In this document: one piece after another, positions 1-6,598 of the stretch
Layout of the letters: every line of letters begins with the position of its first letter
Position numbering within the stretch: the first letter of the stretch is position 1
IMG/VR virus record: IMGVR_UViG_3300032282_005311
Location: 1-20,522 of that record
Strand: one strand, 5' to 3'
Source: a virus
DNA: 20,522 nt
Notes under the pieces: generated by a model
Databases searched by the model: none
What the model was told of the DNA's origin: nothing
What the model saw: the letters and a program-made list of their open reading frames with translations, nothing else
Made by a program: the position numbers and the translations under genes

Positions 1-1
1 G

Positions 2-562
2 TTCGACGCCTCGCGCGTCGACGCCGCACCCGATCTGCGTCGCGTGGTCGTGGCGATTGACCCGGCGGTCACGGCACACGAGGGCAGCGACGAGACGGGC
101 ATCGTCGTGGCCGGGCTCGGCCTCGACGGGCGCGTGTACGTCCTCGAGGATGTGAGCGGCACCTACCCCGCCGAGCAGTGGGCGCGCCGCGCGGTCGAGG
201 CGTTCCGCCGGCACCGCGCTGACCGCATCGTATGCGAGGTCAACAACGGCGGCGACCTCGTCGCGTCGGTGCTCCGCGCGGTCGATCGCAGCGCTCCCGT
301 TGTGCAGGTGCGAGCGACACGCGGCAAAGCGCTGCGCGCCGAGCCCGTGGCTGCGCTCTACGAGCAGGGTCGCGTTAGTCACGTGGGCTCGCTATCGAGG
401 CTCGAAGACCAGTGCGCCTCGTGGGATCCGGCGAGCGACGCGCGTTCGCCTGATCGGCTCGACGCGCTCGTGTGGGCGATCACCGACCTCGTGATTGATC
501 GCGCCGCGCCGCTTGCGTCGCCGCCGCCAATGTTGGTACGCTCGCAACGCCGCGAATGGTAG
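2..562 (+). CDS. Phage terminase large subunit, C-terminal nuclease part (5' partial)
   Basis: This is the C-terminal half of the DNA-packaging motor protein that cuts phage DNA. The gene begins before the window: the frame is open from base 2 and reads FDASRVDAAPDLRRVVVAIDP. The GTG at position 44 is therefore probably an internal valine and not the start. The visible part has the RNase H-like nuclease layout: an Asp on the first strand (AIDPAVT, codon at 59), a Glu on the second strand (CEVNNGGD, codon at 236), and the Asp pair in DRLDALVWA (codons at 452 and 461). The ATPase domain must lie upstream. The stop TAG at 560 overlaps the portal start (ATGGTAG), and a portal gene following terminase is the Mu-like order. 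Family assignment rests on these motifs and on context; the exact terminase subfamily cannot be told from this fragment. Confidence 0.9.
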   Translation, partial: FDASRVDAAPDLRRVVVAIDPAVTAHEGSDETGIVVAGLGLDGRVYVLEDVSGTYPAEQWARRAVEAFRRHRADRIVCEVNNGGDLVASVLRAVDRSAPVVQVRATRGKALRAEPVAALYEQGRVSHVGSLSRLEDQCASWDPASDARSPDRLDALVWAITDLVIDRAAPLASPPPMLVRSQRREW

Positions 563-1890
563 ACACGATCACAGGCTACGAGGCGTCTGCGCTACGCGCT
601 CCACCGAGCGCATTTCTCGCGCGCGCGCCGTACAACGATCGTTTCCAGTACCGCCTCGGCAGCGCGCTCACGCCGCAGGCGCTCACGGCGATCCAGCGGC
701 AGGCCGACATCGGCTACCTCTACCAATGGGTCGACGCGCTCGATGAGCTGCGCGAGGCAGACCCGCACCTCCACGCCGAGCTCTTCCGACGCGAGGCGAT
801 GGTCGCTGGCGCCGCGTGGGATATCGAGGCACCGGAGGACTCGGGCGACGCGGGCGCAAAGATCGCTGACTACGTCAAGCGCGTGCTGTGCGAGCTGGAC
901 GGCCGCGGCGACATGGCGCTGTCTTTCCCCGATCTGCTGCATCACCTCCAGCAGGGCGTCTACTACGGTCGGTCGATCGCCGAGGTAATCTGGTCGCAGG
1001 ACGGTCGACGCCCGATCAGCGCGGAGTTCGTTCACCCCCGACGCCTCGCGTATGCGACCGATTGGCGAATCCATCTCTGGGACGCGACAGGCTCTGGCAC
1101 GGCGATCAACGTGCCACGCACCGACGCAGAGCAGGCGTTTGCTCAGTTCCCCGGCGTGCCGCTAGACCTCTTCCCCGCGGGCAAGTTCGTCGTGCATCGC
1201 CCGCGCGTCCGCGGAGGCTATCCGACGCGCGAGGGACTCGGCCGCACCGTGTGCTGGTACTCGCTTTTCAAGCGGTTCTCCATGCGCGATTTCCTCGCGT
1301 TCGCCGAGTGGGCTGGTCGCGGTCTGCGGGTCGGGCAGTACAGCAGCGGCACAGGCCCTGATGCGCCCGTGCGCGCGGCGCCGGAAGACGTCGCTGCGTT
1401 GCAGGACGCGCTGGAGGCAATGTCGAGCACGATCTCTGTCGTGATCCCCGACACGACGCAGCTCAAGGTGCTCGACGCGCCGAACGTGAACGCAATCCAT
1501 GAGCACCTCGTGGCGGTCTGCAACGCCGAGATGTCGAAGGCAATCGTGGGCAGCACGCTCGCGAGTGACGTCGGTGCCACGGGCGGCAACCGGGCGCTCG
1601 GCGAGGTGCACGAGCGAGTCACCCTGATGATCGCAGCGCGCGACGCAGAGGTGCTCTCGGCGACGCTCAAGCGCGATCTGATCGCGCCGATGGTCGAGCG
1701 GCAGTTCGGTCGCGGCGCTCCAGTGCCGACGATCCGATTCGCGACCGATCCCGGTCAAGACCTCGACGCGCTGGCGAAGCGCCTCGACGTGGCGGCGCGA
1801 GCCGGGATCGCCATCTCGCAGGCTGACGCGCGTCAGCTGCTCCAGATCCCCGATCCCGCCGAGGGCGCGCCGCTCATGGTGCCGCGGTGA
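556..1890 (+). CDS. Portal protein, DUF935 / Mu gp29 family
   Basis: This 444-residue protein is predicted to form the dodecameric portal at the unique capsid vertex, through which DNA enters and leaves. The family is recognisable from the central segment REGLGRTVCWYSLFKRF followed by SMRDFLAFAEWAGRGLRVG. That segment matches the conserved Mu gp29/DUF935 pattern of an aromatic-rich stretch, then an acidic/basic helix, then RxG. Upstream, the YYGRSIAEVIW segment is also typical of the family. The length is close to the usual size for DUF935 portals. The ATG at 556 overlaps the terminase stop, and the TGA at 1888 overlaps the next GTG, so translation is probably coupled on both sides. No separate Mu gp30 (F-like) head-morphogenesis gene follows it, which is unusual for a Mu-type head module. 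Confidence 0.92.
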   Translation: MVDTITGYEASALRAPPSAFLARAPYNDRFQYRLGSALTPQALTAIQRQADIGYLYQWVDALDELREADPHLHAELFRREAMVAGAAWDIEAPEDSGDAGAKIADYVKRVLCELDGRGDMALSFPDLLHHLQQGVYYGRSIAEVIWSQDGRRPISAEFVHPRRLAYATDWRIHLWDATGSGTAINVPRTDAEQAFAQFPGVPLDLFPAGKFVVHRPRVRGGYPTREGLGRTVCWYSLFKRFSMRDFLAFAEWAGRGLRVGQYSSGTGPDAPVRAAPEDVAALQDALEAMSSTISVVIPDTTQLKVLDAPNVNAIHEHLVAVCNAEMSKAIVGSTLASDVGATGGNRALGEVHERVTLMIAARDAEVLSATLKRDLIAPMVERQFGRGAPVPTIRFATDPGQDLDALAKRLDVAARAGIAISQADARQLLQIPDPAEGAPLMVPR

Positions 1891-3311
1891 CTGACGTCGA
1901 CCTTACGCCCCCGCAGGGCGCGCAGGAGGCAGCGCGCCGTGCCCTTGCAGCGCGCGCAAAGAAGCCGCCGTCGCAGCGCGGCATGACGTCCGTTGGCCTC
2001 GCTCGCGCTCGCGATCTTGCCAACGGCAAGAGCCTCTCGCCCGATACCGTGCGGCGGATGAAAGCGTTCTTCGACCGCCACCAGAAGGACAAGCAGGGCT
2101 CGTCGTGGGACGAGCAAGGCAAGGGCTGGCAGGCGTGGAACGGCTGGGGCGGCGACGCGGGCTACGCGTGGGCGCGCAAGGTCGTGCGGCAGTTGGAGTC
2201 GAGAGAGATGAGCGAGTCGAGCATTCACGCGCCGAGCGTGCCGATCACGATGGCTGCGGATCCCGTCTCGCAGTCCGTAATCCAAGTCGCCCGGGCGGGA
2301 GCCTTCAAGGGGCATCCGCAGGGCGGATTTGCGATGGACGGGGAAACCTTCGCGGGGATCATTCGGAATTTCGCCGCGTCAAAAAACCGCCGCGTGCCCG
2401 TCGACTACGAGCACGCGACCGAGATGGTGAGCGCGCCAGGCGTGCTCCAGCACGGCGCGCCTGCGGTCGGATGGGTCACGGCGCTGGAGATGCGCGGCGA
2501 CGACCTCTGGGCCGTCGTCGATTGGGTCGACACGAACGCCGTCGAAGCGATCCGCAGCGGTCGCTACGCTTACTGCTCTCCCGCGATTGTGTTCGGCGCC
2601 GTCGATCCTGAGAGCGGCGAGAACATCGGCGCGCGGCTCACATCCGTCGCGCTCACGAACCGGCCGTTCCTCGACGGCATGGAGCCCCTTACGGCGCGCG
2701 ACCCGCGCGTCGCATCGCTCTCGCCTGAGAGCGTGCACGTACCCGCGGCCGCCAAGGCCGAAAGGACACCCAAGATGGAAGACGAAAAGAAGATGGCGGA
2801 TATGCCCGCCCCGCCGCCCAACAAGACGATGGCGCGGCTCCGCGCGATGGCCGCGAAGTACATGGCCATGGACGAGCACGAGGCGACCGAGAACGAGATC
2901 GTCGACGCCATCGAAGGCCTGCTTGAGAAGTTCGAGCAGTCGCAGATGGCCGAAGCGGCGAACATGAGCGATCGTGTGATCGCTGAGGGCCGCGCCCCCG
3001 CCGCCGCTCGCGATCGTCTCGCGAAGCTCTGCCGCGCCGACCGCGCGACGTTCGACGCGCTCTACCCCGGGGGCGAGGCCCCTGCGGCCGACGCCAAGCT
3101 CATGAGCGCGCGCGTTGCCCCGCAGGGCGGCGCCCCCGCCGAGCGCGCCCCCGCCGCCCCTGTGCGCCACGCCGACGCCGCCGCGGATCGCGCGGCGCGC
3201 CTGATGTCGGCCGGAACGCTCGACTACAGGACCGCCCTTCTGCAGGCCTCGCGCGAGCTCCGCGATGAGGCTCTCCAGCCCATCACCGCCATCCTCGGAG
3301 GCCTCAAGTGA
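1887..3311 (+). CDS. Mu gpI-like prohead protease fused to scaffold
   Basis: This 474-residue polyprotein has three visible parts. Residues 1-107 hold a small conserved domain seen in phage head-maturation proteins: TSVGLARARDLANGK, then RMKAFFDRHQKDK, then GWGGDAGYAWARKV. Residues about 115-275 resemble the Mu gpI protease, with VPVDYEHAT (His176) and YCSPAI (Ser231). I infer that this His and Ser are catalytic. From about residue 297 the protein is charged, helical and Ala/Pro-rich, as expected of a scaffold that is cleaved away during capsid maturation. The GTG at 1887 overlaps the portal stop. In-frame ATGs at 2208 (GGAG at 2195-2198) and 2775 (AAGGA at 2761-2765) have good ribosome binding sites, so shorter products of the same frame are likely. 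It sits directly before the decoration and capsid genes, as expected. Confidence 0.85.
   Translation: MTDVDLTPPQGAQEAARRALAARAKKPPSQRGMTSVGLARARDLANGKSLSPDTVRRMKAFFDRHQKDKQGSSWDEQGKGWQAWNGWGGDAGYAWARKVVRQLESREMSESSIHAPSVPITMAADPVSQSVIQVARAGAFKGHPQGGFAMDGETFAGIIRNFAASKNRRVPVDYEHATEMVSAPGVLQHGAPAVGWVTALEMRGDDLWAVVDWVDTNAVEAIRSGRYAYCSPAIVFGAVDPESGENIGARLTSVALTNRPFLDGMEPLTARDPRVASLSPESVHVPAAAKAERTPKMEDEKKMADMPAPPPNKTMARLRAMAAKYMAMDEHEATENEIVDAIEGLLEKFEQSQMAEAANMSDRVIAEGRAPAAARDRLAKLCRADRATFDALYPGGEAPAADAKLMSARVAPQGGAPAERAPAAPVRHADAAADRAARLMSAGTLDYRTALLQASRELRDEALQPITAILGGLK
2761..2777 (+). promoter_or_regulatory. Internal ribosome binding site and start for nested scaffold
   Basis: AAGGA at 2761-2765 is followed after nine bases by the in-frame ATG at 2775. 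It lies inside an open reading frame, where no such site would be needed unless a second product is made. Confidence 0.55.
2775..3311 (+). CDS. Nested in-frame scaffold protein (Mu Z-like), internal start
   Basis: The reading frame is the same as that of the protease gene but starts at an internal ATG. This would give a 178-residue scaffold without the protease domain. The start is supported by AAGGA at 2761-2765, nine bases upstream. The change in protein character also falls exactly here: before it comes an Ala/Pro/Lys linker, and after it the charged helical MEDEKKMADMPAPPP start and a helix-rich body (for example EIVDAIEGLLEKFEQ). In phage Mu and in lambda (C/Nu3) the protease and scaffold are known to be nested in this way. 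The arrangement is established for those relatives, while its use here is inferred. Both products would share the C-terminus that is thought to contact the capsid protein. Confidence 0.6.
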   Translation: MEDEKKMADMPAPPPNKTMARLRAMAAKYMAMDEHEATENEIVDAIEGLLEKFEQSQMAEAANMSDRVIAEGRAPAAARDRLAKLCRADRATFDALYPGGEAPAADAKLMSARVAPQGGAPAERAPAAPVRHADAAADRAARLMSAGTLDYRTALLQASRELRDEALQPITAILGGLK

Positions 3312-3718
3312 CTACGTCCCGTCGCAACATCCAACTCGTCGCCCCTTTCGCCGTGTCGTCGCTGACGGCCGTCGAGGGCGCCGTGCTCGTGCAGGGCTCG
3401 GCTGACAACAGCGCCGCTCTCCCCGCGGGCGCCGACCCGAACCCCGTGAGCGTCGCCCTGCTCGGGCTCTCGCTCTTCGCCGTGACCTCGACGCAGACCG
3501 GCGCTGACGTCGTGACCGCCGGCATCTTCCCCGGTGTCGCTGCCGCGTCGATCTCGCGCGGGCAGGCGCTCACCGTCGCCAACACCAGCGGTGGCGTGAA
3601 GGCGGCTGCCCCGGCCGCGGGAGCGAACGTCGCGATCATCGGCTACGCCATGGAAGACGCCTCGTCGGGCGAGCGCGTAGCCATCGACATCCGCATCGGC
3701 GCCCTGCAGGGCGCGTGA
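3308..3718 (+). CDS. Head decoration / capsid-stabilising protein (DUF2190-like)
   Basis: This 136-residue protein is rich in small and hydrophobic residues and reads as a compact beta protein. The segment SRGQALTVANTSGGVKAAAP followed by ANVAIIGYAMEDASSGERVAI is typical of DUF2190-like decoration proteins that sit on the outside of the capsid lattice and stabilise it. The position between protease/scaffold and major capsid genes is the usual one for such a protein. The GTG at 3308 overlaps the preceding TGA, and the stop is followed after ten bases by the capsid start. I am confident of the role class but less so of the exact family. Confidence 0.72.
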   Translation: MTTSRRNIQLVAPFAVSSLTAVEGAVLVQGSADNSAALPAGADPNPVSVALLGLSLFAVTSTQTGADVVTAGIFPGVAAASISRGQALTVANTSGGVKAAAPAAGANVAIIGYAMEDASSGERVAIDIRIGALQGA

Positions 3719-3728
3719 GGTAGAGACC

Positions 3729-4754
3729 GTGAACATCAACGAACTCCAGCAGCAGATCCTCGGCGCTCACGGCATGGGCGCTGGCGACGTGGCTCACGTC
3801 ATGAGCCTCTCGCCGTCGACGGTGCACATCGACCGCGCGCTCACGAGCCTGGTCGCGCAGTACAACAACCGCGATTACATCGCCGACTACGCCCTGCCTG
3901 TGCTGACCGTGAAGCACCGCTCGGACAAGATCTTCGCGTTCCCGGTGACCACGATGCAGGAGATCGCCGACTCGGCGGTGGCCGGCGTCCGTGGGCAGGT
4001 GAGCGAGGTGAAGTACTCGCTCAACTCGAACCTCACCTACGCCGTGAGCGATTACGCGCTCATGGATTTCGTGAGCAACGACGAGATCGCCAACGCCGAT
4101 GCGCCCCTGCAGCCGAAGATCTACGCGCAGGACATCGTGATGAACTTCCTCATGCTCGCGCGTGAGAAGCGCGTCGCCGACGTGGTTTTCGGGTCGGGCA
4201 ACTACGGCGCGAACACCGCCGCGCTCTCGGGCGCCGACCGCTGGGACACCGCCACGAGCGACCCTATCCAGAAGATCGAAGACGCCATTGAGTCGTGCTT
4301 CGTTCGCCCGAACACGATGATCATCGGCGCGCAAGCGTGGATCAAGCTGCGACAGAACCCCAAGGTGCTGCAGTACATCCTCTCGCGCGCTTCGACCGCC
4401 GCGGGCGCCGTGCCGATGCGCGTGAACGAAGAGCTCTTCGCGGAGGCGTTCGGCCTCGACGAAGTGCGCATCGGTCGCGCGAAGTACAACACCGCGGCCG
4501 AGGGCGCCACCGCGTCGTCGGGCTACCTCTGGGGAAAGTCGTGCGCGCTCATCCGCGTCGAGAAGACCCCCTCGCCCCGGGCGACGAGGACCTTCGGGTA
4601 CACGTTCCGCTTCGGCGCCATCGAGACGCGCGAGATCGTCGACAACCTCCGCGGCGTTCGCGGCGGCGTGTTCCTCAAGACGTCGCACTCCGACTCCGAG
4701 TTCGTGATCGGTGGCGAGACGACGGGCTTTCTCTACACAACGGTCGTCTCCTGA
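3729..4754 (+). CDS. Major capsid protein (HK97-fold type)
   Basis: This 341-residue protein is the predicted shell subunit. Recognisable features are the N-terminal DYIADYALPVLTVKHRSDK segment, a central VVFGSGNYGANTAALSGADR segment followed by an Asp-Pro-Ile and helix, then PNTMIIGAQAWIKLRQNPKV, a pattern found in a widespread family of tailed-phage capsid proteins. The C-terminal half has the alternating strand pattern expected of the HK97 fold. It does not look like a close relative of Mu gpT itself, so the head genes appear to be mosaic. Codon use is strongly biased to C and G in third position, as expected of a highly expressed gene. The GTG at 3729 follows a GAGG (3716-3720 region), and the TGA at 4752 overlaps the next ATG. 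Confidence 0.88.
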   Translation: MNINELQQQILGAHGMGAGDVAHVMSLSPSTVHIDRALTSLVAQYNNRDYIADYALPVLTVKHRSDKIFAFPVTTMQEIADSAVAGVRGQVSEVKYSLNSNLTYAVSDYALMDFVSNDEIANADAPLQPKIYAQDIVMNFLMLAREKRVADVVFGSGNYGANTAALSGADRWDTATSDPIQKIEDAIESCFVRPNTMIIGAQAWIKLRQNPKVLQYILSRASTAAGAVPMRVNEELFAEAFGLDEVRIGRAKYNTAAEGATASSGYLWGKSCALIRVEKTPSPRATRTFGYTFRFGAIETREIVDNLRGVRGGVFLKTSHSDSEFVIGGETTGFLYTTVVS

Positions 4755-4984
4755 TGGCACGGCGCCGCGCGACACAAGCGGCGCCGACGCCGCGAGAGCC
4801 TGCGGAGACTAGCGCCCCGTCGTTGGTTCCGCAGGCACCTCGCTACCTCGCTCGCGTGGTGATCCACGCGGGCTACGGGATCACGTATCAACCAGGCGAC
4901 GAGATCCCCGAGCGCGTTGCGTTCGACGGGTTCACCGAGGGTAGAGAGTATGACCGAGCAGACGACGATCGCGACCTCGGCTGA
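4754..4984 (+). CDS. Small head-tail region protein (Mu gp35 position)
   Basis: This is a 76-residue protein with a basic, Ala/Pro-rich N-terminus and a short globular part, VVIHAGYGITYQPGDEIP, ending in an acidic Asp/Arg-rich tail. The ATG at 4754 overlaps the capsid stop (TGATG). The last 35 bases overlap the start of the next gene in another frame. By place it corresponds to the small Mu gp35-type gene between the capsid gene and gp36. I do not recognise a specific family from sequence alone. It may be a neck or packaging accessory protein. A longer version of the same frame extends upstream through the capsid gene, but this is only the shadow of that gene. Confidence 0.6.
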   Translation: MARRRATQAAPTPREPAETSAPSLVPQAPRYLARVVIHAGYGITYQPGDEIPERVAFDGFTEGREYDRADDDRDLG

Positions 4985-5432
4985 TCTCACTGCGCGCCTG
5001 TCGACGCAGGTATACACACGGCTCTTCGCGAAGAACGGCGGGAGCACGGTAGATACGACGTTCCGTGATCTGTGCATCGCAGAGGCGAACTCACTGTTCC
5101 GCACGATGACCCGCGTTGCGTTCGCACAGGGCGTCTACGCGACGACGGACACGGTTGACCCGGCGCTCGTCGGTTGCGTCGTCGACCTCGCTTGCGAGAT
5201 CGCCGCGCGGCGCCACGGGCTGTGGGACGAGCAGGGGAGCTTTGCCGAGCAGGGGCGTCGTGCGCGCGAACTGATCAAGCAACTCAACCGCGACGCCGAT
5301 GCGCGCGCCCCGGGCTCGACGCAGACGCCTCCGTTGCCTCGGGCGCAGGCGCTCAACGTGCAGACCTCCGTCGGGCAGAACACGAACGTCTGGAACCGCA
5401 TCGCCGACTACAAAGACACAGGCGGCTTCTGA
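4950..5432 (+). CDS. Head-tail adaptor, DUF1320 / Mu gp36-like
   Basis: This 160-residue protein is predicted to belong to the Mu gp36 (DUF1320) family of head-completion proteins that connect portal and tail. Family-like features are the N-terminal start (SADLTARLSTQVYTRLFAKN), a central VDPALVGCVVDLACEIAARR helix, and a C-terminal end with VWNRIADYKDTGGF. The start is taken as the ATG at 4950 because GAGGG at 4937-4941 sits nine bases before it. The frame continues upstream only to a TTG without a better site. The final bases run into the next gene (TGATG at 5430-5434). Its place between the capsid genes and gp37/gp38 agrees with Mu order. Confidence 0.75.
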   Translation: MTEQTTIATSADLTARLSTQVYTRLFAKNGGSTVDTTFRDLCIAEANSLFRTMTRVAFAQGVYATTDTVDPALVGCVVDLACEIAARRHGLWDEQGSFAEQGRRARELIKQLNRDADARAPGSTQTPPLPRAQALNVQTSVGQNTNVWNRIADYKDTGGF

Positions 5433-5785
5433 TGTCGCTGGTGGGCGCCGTCGACGCAATGCGCTCTGCGGTCGTGCGCGCGCTGCCTCCGGCGCTCGCG
5501 GCAGGAGGTCGTCTTGTCGCGGCGTTCGCGAAGGCAAATCACCCATACGTCAACCGCACCTTCCGCCTGCAAACAAACACCGAGTACCAGTTCACCGAGG
5601 GCTCGTTCGAGGCGGGCTATCGCGTGCGCGTAGACGGCGGGATGCCGTACGGATCGTTCGTCGAGAACGGCACAATCCGCTCGCGTCCCTACCCGTTCAT
5701 GTGGCCCGCATGGCGCGCGATGCGTGATACTGTCGCCGAAGTAGTCGCCGCCTCCATGGTCGGCGCAATCGAGCGTCTTCCATGA
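5432..5785 (+). CDS. HK97 gp10-like neck / tail completion protein
   Basis: This 117-residue protein resembles the HK97 gp10 family of neck or tail-completion proteins. The strongest sign is the segment PYGSFVENGTIRSRPYPFM followed by WPAW, which matches the family pattern of Tyr, Val-Glu-x-Gly-Thr, then Arg-Pro-Phe near a C-terminal helix. The preceding Arg/Val-rich strand (AGYRVRVDGGM) also fits. The ATG at 5432 overlaps the previous stop, and the stop at 5783 overlaps the next ATG. In Mu itself a gpG-type protein lies before the protease gene, so its place between gp36-like and gp37-like genes is a local rearrangement or a different lineage. Confidence 0.7.
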   Translation: MSLVGAVDAMRSAVVRALPPALAAGGRLVAAFAKANHPYVNRTFRLQTNTEYQFTEGSFEAGYRVRVDGGMPYGSFVENGTIRSRPYPFMWPAWRAMRDTVAEVVAASMVGAIERLP

Positions 5786-6402
5786 GCCTCGCCACAATCG
5801 ACTCTGCGATCCTCACCGCGCTTGCGGGCGCCGTTGCGGTGCCTGCTACGAGCTCCGCGCCGTTTGCGCTCGCGGGGCGCTACGCAGGCCCCGTGACCCG
5901 CGAGGGACTATCGCGCGTCTGCGGCGGTCAATTCCCGTCGGCGCTCCTGCGGTTCGACGGAGAGCAGCCGCAGCGCATCGTCAACACGCTGGCCGGTGTT
6001 GAGGACCGAGGCATCGCGACGTGGTCGATCATCGTTGCGCTCGAGGAGCCGCGCGCGGTCGACGACGCAATCAACCAAAGCGCTGCGGGCGCTGCGGGCA
6101 TCCTGCAGTGCCTCGACGTAGCCATTGGCGCCGTCAACGGTCTGATCGTAACGCCCGCCGGTACGACGTGGCGTGATCGCCCACTGCGAGCCGCCGCAGC
6201 CGTGCCAGAGCTCGTCGACGAGGGCGTCTGCTACGCCTACTCGGTGCGCATCGAGGCCATGCGCGACCTCGACCAGGCGACCAACACCGACCCGGGCGCA
6301 GGCCTGCCAGAGCTCAACCCCGTCGTCGGCGCCGTCGATCTTGAGGGCACCGCGTTCGAGAGCAGCCCGTTCGTTTCATTCACCTCGGAGCCCAACCCAT
6401 GA
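5782..6402 (+). CDS. Tail terminator-like protein, DUF1834 / Mu gp37-like
   Basis: This 206-residue protein is assigned mainly from place and general pattern to the Mu gp37 (DUF1834) group, thought to act at the head-tail junction or tail end. Visible features are a short N-terminal helix, the strand TWSIIVALEEPRAVDDAIN, a helix with AAGILQCLDVAIGAVNG, and the strand GVCYAYSVRIEAMRDL, which together look like the alpha/beta layout of tail-terminator proteins. The C-terminal 40 residues are Pro/Glu-rich and probably flexible. ATG at 5782 and stop at 6400 both overlap neighbours by four bases. Confidence 0.65.
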   Translation: MSLATIDSAILTALAGAVAVPATSSAPFALAGRYAGPVTREGLSRVCGGQFPSALLRFDGEQPQRIVNTLAGVEDRGIATWSIIVALEEPRAVDDAINQSAAGAAGILQCLDVAIGAVNGLIVTPAGTTWRDRPLRAAAAVPELVDEGVCYAYSVRIEAMRDLDQATNTDPGAGLPELNPVVGAVDLEGTAFESSPFVSFTSEPNP

Positions 6403-6596
6403 TGCTGTTGATTCAAGCCGTTGAGGGCCGTCACCTCTCAATGGTCGACGCGCGCGGCGTCGCCCTTCGGGGGCGATTCGCCGGTCGCGACAGGGCCGGT
6501 GCGCCCCTCGCCGATGGCGAGCTCGTGCCCGATCACATCCACTATCGCCGCGCGATCTCGCGTGGTGACGTCGCCCTCGTGGCAGAGCAGGAGTAG
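6399..6596 (+). CDS. Small DUF2635 / Mu gp38-like protein
   Basis: This 65-residue protein lies just before the sheath gene, where Mu-like phages carry the small gp38 (DUF2635) gene of unknown exact function. It is basic and contains the DGELVPDHIHYRRAISRGDV segment, which fits DUF2635 proteins that end with a Tyr/Arg-rich strand followed by Gly-Asp. Two ATG codons stand side by side at 6399 and 6402; the first overlaps the preceding TGA. The stop TAG at 6594 forms part of the region holding the sheath ribosome binding site. Confidence 0.68.
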   Translation: MMLLIQAVEGRHLSMVDARGVALRGRFAGRDRAGAPLADGELVPDHIHYRRAISRGDVALVAEQE

Positions 6597-6598
6597 CA

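Noticed and set aside
44-46. GTG as start of the terminase gene
   Set aside because: The frame is open upstream to the window edge with family-like sequence (FDASRVDAAPDLRR), and the first nuclease strand follows within five residues, so the gene must start outside the window.
2381-2387. A AAA AAC slippery heptamer in frame in the protease gene
   Set aside because: It sits before the conserved VPVDYEHAT protease region, the zero frame continues with a recognisable domain, and the -1 frame gives only Arg-rich sequence. This heptamer is also a weaker -1 site in bacteria than A AAA AAG.
3636-4775. Minus-strand open frame of 379 codons opposite the major capsid gene
   Set aside because: Antisense shadow, rich in Arg, His and Val with no recognisable domain; the forward frame is a clear capsid protein.
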